Source: Oscillatoria salina IIICB1
Lineage (GTDB): Bacteria > Cyanobacteriota > Cyanobacteriia > Cyanobacteriales > SIO1D9
DNA length: 64,000 bases
Reading direction: 5' to 3'
Assembly: GCF_020144665.1 (NCBI RefSeq)
Contig: NZ_JAAHBQ010000016.1
Location: forward strand, 17,923-81,922
A program made the position numbers and the translations under genes. Below, in pieces: positions 1-10,296 of the stretch. The notes below the pieces were generated by a model. That model saw only the letters and a list, made by a program, of their open reading frames with translations, ran no database searches and was not told the DNA's origin. Position 1 is the stretch's first letter. Each line of letters starts with the position of its first letter.

Positions 1-2
1 AT

Positions 3-647
3 GATGTTCCTGCTGATTATTGGGCTGCACCTCCAATTGAAGAAGCTTATGAAACAGGCTTCCTGAAAGGTTATCCAGAACAGATGTTTCTTCCCAAACA
101 AGAAATCACGAGAGTTGAAGCCTTAGTTTCTTTAACAAACGGTTTGGATATTAATTACGACCAACCCATTTCAACCGAAACTTTTGCAACTCCAGAACAA
201 ACAGCTTTAGAAATTGAAACTGCTCCTAAAAAACGTCGAGTCATCAAAAATCGTTTGGCGTTTCCCCTCGCATTTACAGCTTTAATGCAACCAATTTTAA
301 GCATTCCCAAAGCAGTTGCTCAACCCGTACAAACTGAACCTGAAACTATCGCAGCCGCAGGACAAACTCGCACACCAGGGGCTACCGCAGCAGATATTAT
401 TCAGTTTTATGAAGACGCTGACCAAATTCCTGAATACGCTATTGATGATGTAGCCGCCGCAACTAAATCCAATATTGTTGTTAACTATCCCGAACCTCAA
501 TTTCTCAATCCGAATGAGTTTCTTAACCGAGGTGCAGCCGCAGCTTTAATTCATCAAGCAATGGTTTATCAAGGTAAATTACAGCCTCTCGAAGCTAATG
601 TTAATGCGGCGGAATACATTATTACCGATACATCTCAAACTGAATAA
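3..647 (+). CDS. SLH-domain protein, C-terminal part (5' end outside window)
   Basis: The frame is open from base 3, so the gene begins upstream of the window; the first internal ATG at 84 is not the true start. The first ~45 residues read like the end of an S-layer homology repeat (DVPADYWAAPPIEEAY, then GFLKGYPEQ and ITRVEALVSL). After it come a basic patch (KKRR), a hydrophobic stretch (LAFPLAFTALMQPIL) and an Ala/Pro/Thr-rich tail. Cyanobacterial SLH proteins usually sit at the outer envelope and bind peptidoglycan-linked polymer. The tail is not a domain I recognise. The gene converges on prfA. Confidence 0.75.
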   Translation, partial: DVPADYWAAPPIEEAYETGFLKGYPEQMFLPKQEITRVEALVSLTNGLDINYDQPISTETFATPEQTALEIETAPKKRRVIKNRLAFPLAFTALMQPILSIPKAVAQPVQTEPETIAAAGQTRTPGATAADIIQFYEDADQIPEYAIDDVAAATKSNIVVNYPEPQFLNPNEFLNRGAAAALIHQAMVYQGKLQPLEANVNAAEYIITDTSQTE

Positions 648-700
648 AATATAGTTTGATTGGCACAATTTCAATTCCTAAAACTGGTAAAATTTTAGAG

Positions 701-722
701 ACGTAGCATTGCTACGTTTCTA
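701..722 (+). terminator. Short hairpin downstream of the SLH gene
   Basis: ACGTAGC-ATT-GCTACGT forms a perfect 7-bp stem with a 3-nt loop at 701-717, followed by a short TTTC run. It lies 54 bp after the SLH stop codon. This palindrome is also a common dispersed repeat type in cyanobacteria, so it may be a repeat serving as a terminator. Confidence 0.45.
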
Positions 723-754
723 CAACTAATTAAATGCTATCTCAAGACAATTAT

Positions 755-792
755 TAATAAAAATTTTCGGGGCGCTTAATACTGTACGCCCC
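755..792 (-). terminator. Probable terminator of the ribosomal block (after prfA)
   Basis: On the minus strand GGGGCG and CGCCCC pair around a 12-nt loop (769-792) and are followed by GAAAATTTTTATT. It lies about 60 bp past the prfA stop, as expected for a rho-independent terminator. Confidence 0.55.
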
Positions 793-849
793 TACTCAAC
801 TCAGGTTTCACTGACTAATAAAATTACTGACAAATTGCTTGACAAATGC

Positions 850-1962
850 CTAATTTAATGCTTCGGCAGTAGCAGGAGAAGCAGCCAATTCTTCCAACTT
901 TTCTTGCTGATCTTGGGCAATACAAGCTTGAATGCAATTCTCGATATCACCTTCTAAAGCAGGTGCGAGAGTAAAGTTTTGACTCAGGCGATGGTCAGTA
1001 ATGCGATTATCTTTGTAATTGTAAGTACGAATTTTCTCAGAACGAGAACCAGTACCCACTTGAGAACGCCTCATCGAACTAACTTCTTGTTGTTGCTCTT
1101 GTAGCTTCATTTCATAAAGTTTAGCCCGCAAAATTTGCATCGCGCGTTCGCGGTTTTGCAGTTGCGATCGCTCCTCAGTACAAAAAATTCTAATTCCAGT
1201 CGGCTTGTGGAACAAGTCTACTGCGGTTTCTACTTTGTTAACGTTTTGTCCGCCAGCGCCACCCGAACGAGCAGTTTTCAGTTCAATCTCGCCGGGATCG
1301 ATTTCGATTTCCACATCATCGACTTCTGGCATTACTGCTACTGTCGCCGTAGAAGTATGAACCCTTCCTCCAGCCTCGGTGACAGGTACTCGCTGAACGC
1401 GATGAACGCCAGCTTCGTATTTCAGTTTACTGTAAACTTGCTCCCCTTGAATTTCCAGGATTGCTTCTTTAAAGCCACCCATATCAGCCGGAGACTCACT
1501 AACTAACTTCACCGTCCAATTTTGGGATTCAGCATAGCGAGAGTACATTCGCACCAGATCGCCTGCCCAGATACTCGCTTCATCGCCACCAGTACCAGCG
1601 CGAATCTCCAACATAATATTTTTGTCATCGTTGGGATCGCGGGGCAAGAGCAAAATTGTCAGGCGATTTTCTAATTCTTCTAACCGAGATTCCAATTCTT
1701 CAACTTCCAGAGTTGCCATTTCCCGCAACTCAGGTTCAGAATTAGATTCTTTGACAATCTCTCTTGCACCAACTAACTCTTCTTGGGTATCTTTCCAAGT
1801 TTGATAAGTATTAACCGTTTCTTCCAGAGAAGAACGGGCTTTTGCTACCTTTTGCAACTCATCAGGATTAGTAGCAATATCGGGATCTGCCAAACGTTTC
1901 GTCAACTCCTTAAAAGTTTGTTCGACAGATTGAAGTTTTTCTAAAAGGTATATTTCCGCCAC
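850..1962 (-). CDS. prfA: Peptide chain release factor 1
   Basis: The 370-residue product has the full class I release factor layout: an N-terminal helical region, the codon-reading region with the RF1-type P-V-T tripeptide in [12 protein letters not shown], and the universal GGQ loop ([10 protein letters not shown]) that triggers peptidyl-tRNA hydrolysis. The P-x-T tripeptide, not SPF, marks it as RF1 (UAA/UAG) and not RF2. It is the last gene of the ribosomal block, about 110 bp after rpmE, a typical position in cyanobacteria. Confidence 0.97.
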   Translation of the reverse strand: MAEIYLLEKLQSVEQTFKELTKRLADPDIATNPDELQKVAKARSSLEETVNTYQTWKDTQEELVGAREIVKESNSEPELREMATLEVEELESRLEELENRLTILLLPRDPNDDKNIMLEIRAGTGGDEASIWAGDLVRMYSRYAESQNWTVKLVSESPADMGGFKEAILEIQGEQVYSKLKYEAGVHRVQRVPVTEAGGRVHTSTATVAVMPEVDDVEIEIDPGEIELKTARSGGAGGQNVNKVETAVDLFHKPTGIRIFCTEERSQLQNRERAMQILRAKLYEMKLQEQQQEVSSMRRSQVGTGSRSEKIRTYNYKDNRITDHRLSQNFTLAPALEGDIENCIQACIAQDQQEKLEELAASPATAEALN

Positions 1963-2075
1963 AATTATTACTCCTTGCGCTCGAATTAAAAAAATAGCTT
2001 GCTTTGTCTACCTCTCCTTAAACGACGCAAACCCAGCATGAAAAACTGCTGGGTGCGTCAAGCAAACAATTCAAG

Positions 2076-2303
2076 CTATTTCTCTTTTTTGCTGGTATCG
2101 AGCATTCCGTATTTACGCAAGAAGCGATCAACCCGTCCTTCAGTATCGATAATCTTCTGCGTTCCTGTAAAGAAGGGATGATTACCAGACCAGACATCGA
2201 CGTGAATTTCTGGTTGAGTGGAACCAACAGTCATGACAACTTCGCCGTTGCAGATGACTTTCGCTTCTGGATACCATTCTGGATGAATATCAGGTTTGGG
2301 CAT
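2076..2303 (-). CDS. rpmE: 50S ribosomal protein L31
   Basis: Small L31 with the HPEWYPEAKV start and the conserved SGNHPFFTG segment. The zinc-binding CxxC of one L31 class is absent (only one Cys, in ICNGE), so this is a zinc-free type. The frame extends 7 codons upstream to 2324, but starting at MPKPDIHPEW (2303) fits the family, giving 75 residues. It lies between rpsI and prfA. Confidence 0.93.
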   Translation of the reverse strand: MPKPDIHPEWYPEAKVICNGEVVMTVGSTQPEIHVDVWSGNHPFFTGTQKIIDTEGRVDRFLRKYGMLDTSKKEK

Positions 2304-2459
2304 TGTTATCCTCTTAGCTCGCAATAATCCTTGAAGATTTTTGATTTTTCTTTTTTTATCTTCGGTCGATCGCCCGCTAACTATTATTTTAACAAGTACA
2401 AATAGCGATCGCCGCTTGGGTTGCTAGCGCTACCGCACCAAGCGCAGCCAAATATTCGT

Positions 2460-2873
2460 TTATCGTTTTGAGTATTGGGGTGCTTTGCGAGCTTTGTGTA
2501 AGCCGTATTTTTTCCGCTCTTTTGCCCGTGGATCGCGTCTGAGATAGCCTTCAGTTTTCAGAGGCTGGCGATTTTCTGGGTCTAACTGACACAAAGCTCT
2601 AGCTACTCCTAGTTTAACGGCATCTGATTGACCAGTCAGCCCGCCACCATGAGCTTTGACTAAAATGTCGTACTCATTTTCGACACCCAAAGTCTCTAAA
2701 GGAGCTTTGACCGAGGAAATATAACTAGGATTGCGGTTAAAATAATCTACTCCTGGTTTGCCATTAACGACGATTTCACCGCTACCGGGGACTAAACGGA
2801 CTCGCGCGATCGAACTTTTACGGCGACCTGTACCCCAATAAACTACTTTATCTGTAGATTCTGTTGCTTGCAT
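2460..2873 (-). CDS. rpsI: 30S ribosomal protein S9
   Basis: The 137-residue product has the S9 core ([26 protein letters not shown]) and the basic C-terminal tail ending in ...APQYSKR that reaches the P-site tRNA. Its ATG shares one base with the rplM stop (TAATG), so the two are translationally coupled, as in the conserved L13-S9 operon. Confidence 0.97.
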   Translation of the reverse strand: MQATESTDKVVYWGTGRRKSSIARVRLVPGSGEIVVNGKPGVDYFNRNPSYISSVKAPLETLGVENEYDILVKAHGGGLTGQSDAVKLGVARALCQLDPENRQPLKTEGYLRRDPRAKERKKYGLHKARKAPQYSKR

Positions 2874-3328
2874 TAGCCTTCTCCCACGGGAATTGTTTTA
2901 ATTTCTAATGTTTCAGGTTGTTGTGCTTGGTGAGGATGCTCCGAACCAGCATAAACTTTTAGTTTCGTAAACAGTTTGCGACCCAAAGAAGTTTTGGGTA
3001 ACATTCCTTTGACCGCTTCTTCAATAATTCTTTCTGGCAAGCGCTTTTGTAAATGAGTAAAGCTTTCTGTCTTCATACCACCCGGTCTTCCGGAATGGCG
3101 ACGGTAAACTTTTTGACTTCTTTTTTTGCCTGTTACCGCGACTTTTTCGGCGTTAATAACGATTACAAAGTCACCTGTATCCAGATGAGGGGTAAAAGTT
3201 GGTTTATTTTTCCCTCTGAGAATTCCAGCAATTTCGCTTGCTAGCCGACCCAATCTTTGGTCAGCAGCATCGACAACATACCATTTTCGCTCTAAATTTT
3301 CCTGAGTAGGAAGGGGTGTTTTGTTCAT
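2873..3328 (-). CDS. rplM: 50S ribosomal protein L13
   Basis: The 151-residue L13 shows [16 protein letters not shown] near the N-terminus and the HSGRPGGMK and [14 protein letters not shown] motifs. L13 is an early assembly protein of the large subunit. It is coupled to rpsI by a one-base stop/start overlap and follows truA by 50 bp. Confidence 0.97.
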   Translation of the reverse strand: MNKTPLPTQENLERKWYVVDAADQRLGRLASEIAGILRGKNKPTFTPHLDTGDFVIVINAEKVAVTGKKRSQKVYRRHSGRPGGMKTESFTHLQKRLPERIIEEAVKGMLPKTSLGRKLFTKLKVYAGSEHPHQAQQPETLEIKTIPVGEG

Positions 3329-3378
3329 CTTAACTATTTAGTGATTACAAGTTATTTGTTAGCTACAAGCAGCGATAA

Positions 3379-4212
3379 CTAACTACCAAAGACAAATAAA
3401 GGTTGAGTATCAAACCAGACTTCTTTAGGAAAAGGAAATTCCGGATAGCCTACCCTTAACAAACATAAACCTTTGGCGGGGGCAGCATACTTAACTTCTT
3501 CGCGTCTTTGATTCCGCCAAATCTCGGTAAACTCCAAGAGCGATCGCTTCGAGGAACCTACTTCGACGAGCATTCCTACTAGCAGTCTTACCATCCCGTA
3601 CAAAAATCCATTTGCTTGAATTTCAATATTCAGAAATGCTCCTCGGCGATAGCATTCTGCGGCTTGGATTTCCACCCAAGAATGGCGGCGAGCCGAGCCA
3701 GCCCGATGAAATGCTGCGAGGTGGTGTTTTCCGAGCAAAGGAGTTAAAGCTGCTTGGATGGAAGACTCTTCCAGAGGCGCTAGATAATAATGCCAACTAA
3801 ACGGCGTTACAAACAAATTCGATCGCCCTTCGGTGTAGATCGTATAACGATAGCGCCGCCAACTCGCACTAAAGCGAGCGTGCCAGTCTGGAGCGACAGC
3901 CGCCGAACCTCGGATTAAAATATCATCTGGCAACCAGGAGTTAAGGACTTTTTCCCAGCGTTCGGGGGGAATTGGACTCTGATGCTCAAAATGAGCTACC
4001 TGCGCGGCAGCGTGGACTCCAGAATCAGTTCGTCCGGCTCCATGTAAGGTTACGGGATGTCCGAGAATTTTCGCTAAAGCTGTTTCAATCTCTTCCTGGA
4101 CTGTCCGATGGTTCGGTTGGCGTTGCCAACCATGAAAATTAGTGCCTAGGTATTGGATTACCAAGGCAATTCGCTGTCGCTCAGGCTGTGAGTGTAGATT
4201 ATCGTTTTTCAT
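3379..4212 (-). CDS. truA: tRNA pseudouridine synthase A
   Basis: The 277-residue product carries the TruA catalytic motif GAGRTDSGVHA with the nucleophilic Asp, plus YLGTNFHGWQRQ near the start and the FLYGMVRLLVG segment. The enzyme isomerises uridines 38-40 of the tRNA anticodon arm. It sits between rplQ and rplM, a placement seen in several cyanobacteria. Confidence 0.95.
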   Translation of the reverse strand: MKNDNLHSQPERQRIALVIQYLGTNFHGWQRQPNHRTVQEEIETALAKILGHPVTLHGAGRTDSGVHAAAQVAHFEHQSPIPPERWEKVLNSWLPDDILIRGSAAVAPDWHARFSASWRRYRYTIYTEGRSNLFVTPFSWHYYLAPLEESSIQAALTPLLGKHHLAAFHRAGSARRHSWVEIQAAECYRRGAFLNIEIQANGFLYGMVRLLVGMLVEVGSSKRSLLEFTEIWRNQRREEVKYAAPAKGLCLLRVGYPEFPFPKEVWFDTQPLFVFGS

Positions 4213-4294
4213 CTATCAACCAAAAGCGCGATCGCTTTGTCCCAACGTTCTTAACCACGTCTGTACTAACTAGCCGACCGCAAAATGGATAAAT

Positions 4295-4675
4295 TTAAAT
4301 CAGTTCGATAATCGCCATTTCAGCATTGTCGCCGCGACGACGCTTAGTGCGGACAATTCGGGTATACCCTCCTTGACGATTTCCATAGCGATCTTGAACG
4401 TTCGCAAACAGAGCATGAACTAAATCTTTATCGTAAAGATAGCCAATTGCCTGTCTTCTCGCTGCCAAAGAGCCATTTTTGGCAAGAGTAACCATTTTGT
4501 CCACTTCTTTGCGCACTGCTTTCGCGCGAATTAAAGTAGTTTTAATTTGACCGTGACGAATTAATTCTGTCGCCAGCGATCGCAGTAAAGCCCGACGTTG
4601 GTCGGCTGGTCTTCCTAATTCTGGTACTTTACGCCGATGACGCATTTTTTTCTCCCGTTCTGTTTTACTCGACAA
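4295..4675 (-). CDS. rplQ: 50S ribosomal protein L17
   Basis: L17 of 126 residues, with the family start [13 protein letters not shown] preceded by an [10 protein letters not shown] extension, then [14 protein letters not shown] shorter start at the internal Met (residue 11) would give the more usual 116-residue L17, so the start is uncertain. It follows rpoA by 25 bp, as in the alpha operon. Confidence 0.94.
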   Translation of the reverse strand: MSSKTEREKKMRHRRKVPELGRPADQRRALLRSLATELIRHGQIKTTLIRAKAVRKEVDKMVTLAKNGSLAARRQAIGYLYDKDLVHALFANVQDRYGNRQGGYTRIVRTKRRRGDNAEMAIIELI

Positions 4676-4700
4676 AAAACTTTGCTTGTAGCTAATTTAC

Positions 4701-5642
4701 TTAACCAGCTTTTGATTTTTCTTGGGGAAGGGTAATTCCCATATGTCGCTGTAAAGCTTCGATTACTTCTTCAGCCGACTTTTGACCAAAGTTTTTGATT
4801 TCCAAAAGGTCTTCTTGGCTGTAGTCAAGCAAATCTGCCACTGAGTTAATTTGCGCCCGTTTTAAACAGTTATAAGCACGTACTGACAACTGTAGTTCTT
4901 CGATCGGAATTTGACGGGCTTCATTATCCTTATCATCGTCTTCTTCGTCAAGCTCTTGAATGTTGAGATCCTTAATCGGGTTAAACAAATCAACAACAAT
5001 ACCTGCTGCTTGCGAAAGAGCTTCATCTGGCTTTAAACTGCCATTAGTCCAGATCTCCAACGTTAGTCGATCTTTTGCTAAAGAACCATCGGCAAGTGTA
5101 TCTTCGACGCTGTAATTAACCTTAGTAACAGGCATAAATACCGCATCAATTTGCAGGAAATCTAAAGATGTAGTTTCATCCCTGCCTCGATCTATGGCTC
5201 GATATCCTTGACCTTTTTCAATGCGAAACTCCATTTCCAGTTTGGCATCTTCGGAAAGAGTCGCTACATACTGGTTCTGATCGACAACTTCTATTTCTGA
5301 GGGGAGATCGAACTGAGCCGCCGTTACTGTACCGGGTCCTGTTGCCACGAGCCGACCAATTTGAGGTGTCGAGCTATAACTTTTGAAGACAATCTCTTTC
5401 ATATTTAAAAGGATTTCTAAGACATCTTCTCGTACCCCTTTAATGGTCGCAAATTCGTGACTTACTCCCGCAATACGGACGGCTGTCACTGCGGCACCGT
5501 CCAGATTAGATAATAAAACCCTTCTCAAGGCGTTCCCAACTGTCGTGCCTTGACCGCGATCTAGAGGTTCTAGGACAAATTTGCTATATTGACTTTGATT
5601 CTTGTTAGTCTTGGACTCGACACACTCAATTTGAAACCCCAC
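4701..5642 (-). CDS. rpoA: RNA polymerase alpha subunit
   Basis: The N-terminal domain has EPLDRGQGTTVGNALRRVLLSN (dimerisation and beta contact). An acidic linker follows (DEEDDDKDNE), then the C-terminal DNA/activator-binding domain (LSVRAYNCLKRAQINSVADL). I chose the GTG at 5642: it gives VGFQIECVES, matching the family start, and is preceded by AAGGGAGGT at a 6-nt spacing, one of the strongest ribosome-binding sites in the window. An in-frame ATG at 5663 would add seven residues and has only a weak GAGG. Confidence 0.95.
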   Translation of the reverse strand: MGFQIECVESKTNKNQSQYSKFVLEPLDRGQGTTVGNALRRVLLSNLDGAAVTAVRIAGVSHEFATIKGVREDVLEILLNMKEIVFKSYSSTPQIGRLVATGPGTVTAAQFDLPSEIEVVDQNQYVATLSEDAKLEMEFRIEKGQGYRAIDRGRDETTSLDFLQIDAVFMPVTKVNYSVEDTLADGSLAKDRLTLEIWTNGSLKPDEALSQAAGIVVDLFNPIKDLNIQELDEEDDDKDNEARQIPIEELQLSVRAYNCLKRAQINSVADLLDYSQEDLLEIKNFGQKSAEEVIEALQRHMGITLPQEKSKAG

Positions 5643-5737
5643 AGAGTGACCTCCCTTGTTCATAAAACCTCACCGTAAGTTGCAAGGGATTTTGCTGTTA
5701 CCCTTGCCCAGTGAGAAGAATATTCGTGCTTTTGAGT

Positions 5738-5800
5738 TACGATCCTCGTTGCGCTGCGTTCGCTACGCGCTTTGCCCTTCGGCGCAGCCATCGCTACTTT
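5738..5800. repeat. GC-rich interspersed repeat between rpsK and rpoA
   Basis: The segment contains GCGCTGCGTTCGCTACGCGC followed by GCCCTTCGGCGC, a set of short self-complementary blocks. It resembles the GTTCGCGTAGCG...CCTTCCCGAAGGG blocks at about 41.7 and 41.95 kb, so it looks like a member of the same interspersed family. It occupies part of the 263-bp gap in front of rpoA and could affect mRNA processing there. Confidence 0.5.
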
Positions 5801-5905
5801 CACAGAAAGAATTTTTGTTTACCTTCGCTGAACGAGCAGCTATAAGTTAATTCCAGCAAGGAGCTTGCCCTTGAATTCTTCCTGCTTCCTGCAACGATTG
5901 CTCAA

Positions 5906-6298
5906 TTACACTCGACGCCGCTTCGGGGGGCGGCAACCGTTATGTGGTATCGGTGTTACATCGCGAATCAGGGTTATTTCTAATCCAGCAGCTTGTAAAG
6001 CTCGAATAGCGGTTTCTCTACCTGCTCCTGGACCGCTAACCATTACTTCTACTTGACGCATTCCTTGTTCAATTGCCCGACGTGCTGCACTGTCTGCTGC
6101 TGTCTGCGCGGCGAAGGGAGTACCTTTTTTTGCTCCTTTGAAGCCACTCGAACCAGAAGATGCCCAGGATATTACGTCACCTCTGGTATCGGAAATTGTG
6201 ACAATTGTGTTATTAAATGTGGAGGTAATATGAGCTACTCCGTTGGGAACATTGCGTTTTTGCTTTTTTGCACCACTTTTTTTTGTTGGTCGCGCCAT
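5906..6298 (-). CDS. rpsK: 30S ribosomal protein S11
   Basis: The 130-residue product has the S11 signature: [37 protein letters not shown], and the C-terminal [16 protein letters not shown] that lines the platform near the mRNA exit. It lies between rpsM and rpoA as in the alpha operon. Confidence 0.97.
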   Translation of the reverse strand: MARPTKKSGAKKQKRNVPNGVAHITSTFNNTIVTISDTRGDVISWASSGSSGFKGAKKGTPFAAQTAADSAARRAIEQGMRQVEVMVSGPGAGRETAIRALQAAGLEITLIRDVTPIPHNGCRPPKRRRV

Positions 6299-6460
6299 CT
6301 TGTTTTACTTTGAGATAGTTCAACTAATTTGAGTTACCTTAATCTGGTAGTTCTCTTTATTTATTTGCTGTCCGCTTTAAGCTATTTAGCGAAACGGAAA
6401 ATTTTTCTGCTGGCTGCAATTGTGACTTGACAGATATTACTTCTGAAGTCTTTGCCTAAC

Positions 6461-6844
6461 CTATTTCTTGGCTGCAGCTTTTTTCTTGCCAGCTACTGTC
6501 AGTCGTCTACCCCTACGGGTTCGAGCATTAGTTCTGGTTCGCTGCCCCCGCACTGGTAAACCGGAACGGTGACGGCGACCGCGATAGGTTCCTATATCAA
6601 CTAAGCGCTTAATATTCATCGATTCCCAACGTCTCAAATCTCCTTCGACTTGATACTTACTCTCGATGTGCGATCGCAAAGTTGCTACTTCTTCGTCAGT
6701 TAAATCTCGTACTCTTGTATCTGGATTAATACTTGTGTTCTCCAAAATTTCTTGAGAACGAGATAAACCGATACCGTATATATAAGTCAGACCTATTTCA
6801 ACACGCTTGTCACGCGGCAGGTCTACTCCACTAATCCGTGCCAC
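6461..6844 (-). CDS. rpsM: 30S ribosomal protein S13
   Basis: The 127-residue S13 begins [26 protein letters not shown] and ends with the conserved basic [18 protein letters not shown] and a Lys/Ala tail. It sits in the 30S head and contacts the P-site tRNA. It follows rpmJ by 78 bp. Confidence 0.97.
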   Translation of the reverse strand: MARISGVDLPRDKRVEIGLTYIYGIGLSRSQEILENTSINPDTRVRDLTDEEVATLRSHIESKYQVEGDLRRWESMNIKRLVDIGTYRGRRHRSGLPVRGQRTRTNARTRRGRRLTVAGKKKAAAKK

Positions 6845-6922
6845 TCTCTTTTCTCCCTAATCAGCGCTGTTTTCCTACTAATTTTTCTCAGCTCATCAAA
6901 CTAATCATTGATTCGCTGTTTA

Positions 6923-7036
6923 CTAGCCTTGGCGTTGCTTGTGCTTTGGGTTTTCGCAAATCACCATGACTCGACCGCGCCGTCTGATGACGCGGCATTT
7001 TTCACAAATTTTTTTTACTGAGGCTCGAACTTTCAT
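6923..7036 (-). CDS. rpmJ: 50S ribosomal protein L36
   Basis: A 37-residue ORF reads [19 protein letters not shown] and ends [10 protein letters not shown]. The zinc-ribbon ligands are C11, C14, C27 and H32, the zinc-containing form. It lies between infA and rpsM, its conserved position. Confidence 0.96.
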   Translation of the reverse strand: MKVRASVKKICEKCRVIRRRGRVMVICENPKHKQRQG

Positions 7037-7142
7037 GCTTTTTCTGGCGACGCTGCAAACATTGCATTATATCAGTTTTTGGGCGTTTATTTCTATAACT
7101 ATAACTATTTACAAATTTTCAATAGCTACTCTTTAGTTATAC

Positions 7143-7367
7143 TTATTTCTTTCTCAAACGATAAGTAATTCTTCCTTTACTCAAGTCGTAAGGAGTCAGT
7201 TCTACTTTCACTCGGTCTCCGGGCAAAATTTTGATGTAGTTGCGACGGATTTTACCAGAAATATGAGCGAGAACTTTATGTTCGTTATCTAGCTCTACGC
7301 GAAACATAGCATTAGGCAGTGATTCTGTCACCGTGCCTTCCATTTCAATTAAATCTTGTTTAGCCAA
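7143..7367 (-). CDS. infA: Translation initiation factor IF-1
   Basis: A 74-residue OB-fold protein: [19 protein letters not shown], then [20 protein letters not shown] and the C-terminal [10 protein letters not shown]-1 blocks the A site during initiation. It lies between adk and rpmJ with a 255-bp AT-rich gap on the adk side, which may hold an internal promoter. Confidence 0.97.
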   Translation of the reverse strand: MAKQDLIEMEGTVTESLPNAMFRVELDNEHKVLAHISGKIRRNYIKILPGDRVKVELTPYDLSKGRITYRLRKK

Positions 7368-7622
7368 GTTTGTTAACCCTCCATTGCGAATAAGACGCGA
7401 ATTTAAGTTATCTGAGTTTAGTGACTATCATTCTCGTCTTGGATTTTGTTGAGTATTTGGTTTAATATATTTTATCAAAAATTTACTAAATTCAACTAGC
7501 TACACAAAAACCCTATTATAATGATACTCGAAAAAGAAATCCAGAAAAAGGCAAACTTATTAAGTAAGTCTCGATCTGGCTAAGTATTCCTGTCGCTTAC
7601 AACTAACTTTTTTCAAGAGTTA

Positions 7623-8177
7623 TCAAGAAGCGATCGCCTCTAAGAGAGACTCAGTTACTTGTTCGGGATGGCGATCGCCGTCAATTGACTGCAACAATTG
7701 GCGCTGACGATAAAAATCGATCAAAGGTTCTGTTTGCTCGCGATAGACATCCAAACGCCGACGAATTGTTTCTTCAGTATCATCGAGACGACCTCGTTTA
7801 AGCAGTCGTTCAACCAAAACTTCATCCGGTACTTCTAAATTCAACACCCAATCGTACTTTTGACCCAAGCCTGCCAAAAGTTGTAACAAAAACTCAGCTT
7901 GAGTTACATTCCGAGGAAAGCCATCAAGAATCCATCCTTCTCGAGCATCGGATTGACTCAAACGTTCTCGAATCAAATCCAAAATCAATTCATCAGGTAC
8001 AAGTTCCCCAGCATCAACATACTTTTGAGCCTTTTGTCCCAAGAGAGTATTTTCCTTAATCGCATTGCGTAGAATTTCCCCGGTTGAAATATGAGGAATT
8101 TCTAACGAACTCGCCAAACGTCCTGCCTGAGTACCCTTCCCTGCTCCCGGCGCTCCCAAAAAAATTAATCGCGTCAC
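7623..8177 (-). CDS. adk: Adenylate kinase
   Basis: Converts ATP + AMP to 2 ADP. The P-loop [10 protein letters not shown] is at residues 7-16 and the AMP-binding DGFPRN and a short lid ([16 protein letters not shown]) are visible. I start at the GTG at 8177 ([11 protein letters not shown], 184 residues), which matches the length of short-lid cyanobacterial enzymes; an in-frame ATG at 8234 would add an unusual Phe/Ala/Cys-rich leader. The ribosome-binding site for the GTG is poorly spaced (AAGGA abuts it), so the start is open. Confidence 0.92.
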   Translation of the reverse strand: MTRLIFLGAPGAGKGTQAGRLASSLEIPHISTGEILRNAIKENTLLGQKAQKYVDAGELVPDELILDLIRERLSQSDAREGWILDGFPRNVTQAEFLLQLLAGLGQKYDWVLNLEVPDEVLVERLLKRGRLDDTEETIRRRLDVYREQTEPLIDFYRQRQLLQSIDGDRHPEQVTESLLEAIAS

Positions 8178-8300
8178 TCCTTCTTTTACACAGCAACCAA
8201 AAGAAGCAAAAGTAAAAAGAGCTAAGGGAAACATCTTTTTACTTTCTACTTCCTTAATGCGTGTCCTCCAAATTAATTATGTACAAAAAACATTTTTCAA

Positions 8301-9635
8301 TTACTGCTTGACCATTCCTTCATAGCGCTGGGAGATCACGTAAGTTTGAATTTGTTTAGCTGTATCGATCGCCACACCCACCAAAATCAGTAAAGAAGTA
8401 GCACCAAAGCCTCTAAAGGTAGCGACATTAGTAGCACTTTCTACTGCGGTAGGTACTGTTGCCACAATACCCAGAAAGATTGCACCTAAAAAAGTCAAAC
8501 GATTTAATACTCCCTCCAGATATTCGCTAGTAGCCTTACCAGGGCGAATTCCGGGAATACTAGACCCCATCTTTTTCAAATTTTGCGACATATCGACGGG
8601 GTTAACAATTAAAGAAGCGTAAAAGTAACTGAAGAACAGAATTAACAGCAAATAAGTCACCAAATAAGGCCAATCACCAGGTCTTAAAGCATTGGCTACT
8701 CCCACCAAAACTCGATTAACTCCTGCCAGAAAACCTGTACTTTCTTCAGGACTAATAAATCTAGCGAGAGATGAAGGTATAATCAAGACTGCTGAGGCGA
8801 AAATAATCGGCATCACACCACCTTGATTAAGACGCAAGGGCAAATAAGCAGTCCTTTCGCGATAAAGACGACGCCCTACTTGACGACGAGCAGAAATAAT
8901 CGGGATGCGGCGAGTTCCTTCTTGGACGAAAACGATGCCGACAATCATCACTAAGAAAACCAAGAGCAAGATTACCACTTGAGCTACGGTTTCTCTACCC
9001 CCTTGTTGAGCAAACTCAATGGTCTGACCTAGAGTTCTTGGTAAAACTGCGGCGATGTTGACGAAAATTAGTAACGAAGCACCGTTACCAATTCCTCGCT
9101 CAGTAATCAACTCTGATATCCACATCACGAACATCGAGCCAGCAGTTAGTGCTAAAACTGTTTCAATCACAAACCAGAGTCCGGGATTAACCGCAAAAGG
9201 TCTGAGTAAACCGACTGTAATCGCCGTACTTTGAATAATTGCCCAGCCTAGTGCAACATAGCGAGTAATCTGAGAAATTTTTCTCCGTCCCGCTTCTCCT
9301 TCATTTTTCTGCAAATTTTCTAAGGCGGGAATTGCAGCAGTGAGAAGCTGCATGATGATTGAAGCATTAATGTAAGGTAAAATGCCCAGAGCAAAAATAC
9401 CCAAGGCAGAAAGACCGCCTCCTGTAAAAATGTCCAATAATCCGGTAATCGGACTATTCTGAAGCTGTTCGGCAAACCTAGTGCGGTCAATTCCTGGTAC
9501 GGGTATAAAAACGCCGAACCTGACTAAAATTATCAAACCAACGGTGACAAGCAGCCGACCTCGAAGCCCGGCAGCTTGTGCCATTTGCATAAAAGTTTCT
9601 TGAGCCGTTGGTGTTTTTTCTCGACTAACTACCAT
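8301..9635 (-). CDS. secY: Preprotein translocase subunit SecY
   Basis: The 444-residue protein has the multi-pass SecY pattern, with VPGIDR near the N-terminus, the plug/TM2 region (GGGLSALGIFALGILPYINASIIMQ... ) and RLNQGGVMPIIFA in the second half, consistent with ten membrane helices. It forms the protein-conducting channel with SecE (encoded at 42.9 kb) and SecG, and in cyanobacteria serves both plasma and thylakoid membranes. It lies between rplO and adk. Confidence 0.97.
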   Translation of the reverse strand: MVVSREKTPTAQETFMQMAQAAGLRGRLLVTVGLIILVRFGVFIPVPGIDRTRFAEQLQNSPITGLLDIFTGGGLSALGIFALGILPYINASIIMQLLTAAIPALENLQKNEGEAGRRKISQITRYVALGWAIIQSTAITVGLLRPFAVNPGLWFVIETVLALTAGSMFVMWISELITERGIGNGASLLIFVNIAAVLPRTLGQTIEFAQQGGRETVAQVVILLLVFLVMIVGIVFVQEGTRRIPIISARRQVGRRLYRERTAYLPLRLNQGGVMPIIFASAVLIIPSSLARFISPEESTGFLAGVNRVLVGVANALRPGDWPYLVTYLLLILFFSYFYASLIVNPVDMSQNLKKMGSSIPGIRPGKATSEYLEGVLNRLTFLGAIFLGIVATVPTAVESATNVATFRGFGATSLLILVGVAIDTAKQIQTYVISQRYEGMVKQ

Positions 9636-9803
9636 AAAGGGCTACCTCTAGAAAGTTGGCAGGGAGCGTAAGTTGCGAGGTTTTCCCCATCAAACTGCAA
9701 CTTCCTCAATTGGAACTTGAGGAGCGAATTGCACCGAACCTTGTCCGTACCTAATGGTTAGATAATTATCCATAGGTAAACCGAGGTTCGAGCCGATCGC
9801 GTC

Positions 9804-10250
9804 CTAAGCGATCGCTTCGCAACTGCCACCAGCAGCCTCTATTTTTTTGCGGGCGCCAGCAGTAAAAGCCGCAGCTTTTACCTGAAGGGGAACGTTTAAT
9901 TCTCCATCGCCGAGAATTTTCAACGGTCCATCATTGCTGGTAACGATACCCCTTTCCATCAAAGAGGCGAGGGTTACTTCTGTGTTGGCAGGCAGCGATG
10001 CTAACTTACTTACATTAATCGTAGTGTAACGGCGTTTGTTAACTACAGTAAAGTGTTTTAATTTAGGAATCCGGCGATACAGAGGCATTTGTCCGCCTTC
10101 AAAGCCTGGTTTGGTTCCGGTACCTGAGCGAGATTTTTGTCCCCGCATACCTTTACCACAACTAGCGCCTTGTCCGGCAGAAATCCCGCGCCCAACGCGG
10201 CGAGGGCGCTGTTTTGAGCCTTCTTTTGGTCCAATATTATTAAGTCTCAT
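9804..10250 (-). CDS. rplO: 50S ribosomal protein L15
   Basis: The 148-residue L15 has the Gly/Arg-rich N-terminus ([24 protein letters not shown]) that threads into the 23S rRNA, followed by the globular C-terminal domain. It follows rpsE directly; no rpmD (L30) lies between them, as usual in cyanobacteria. Confidence 0.96.
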   Translation of the reverse strand: MRLNNIGPKEGSKQRPRRVGRGISAGQGASCGKGMRGQKSRSGTGTKPGFEGGQMPLYRRIPKLKHFTVVNKRRYTTINVSKLASLPANTEVTLASLMERGIVTSNDGPLKILGDGELNVPLQVKAAAFTAGARKKIEAAGGSCEAIA

Positions 10251-10296
10251 AATTTTCTTCCCATCTGCACAATATTTGCAGGCAAAAAAGTTTCTC

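Noticed and set aside
1135..1506. Long plus-strand ORF within prfA
   Set aside because: It lies fully antisense to the strongly supported prfA gene and has no family resemblance.
8178..8234. Start of adk at ATG 8234
   Set aside because: The extra 19 residues are Phe/Cys-rich and unlike the family; the GTG at 8177 gives the expected length, although its ribosome-binding site is poor.
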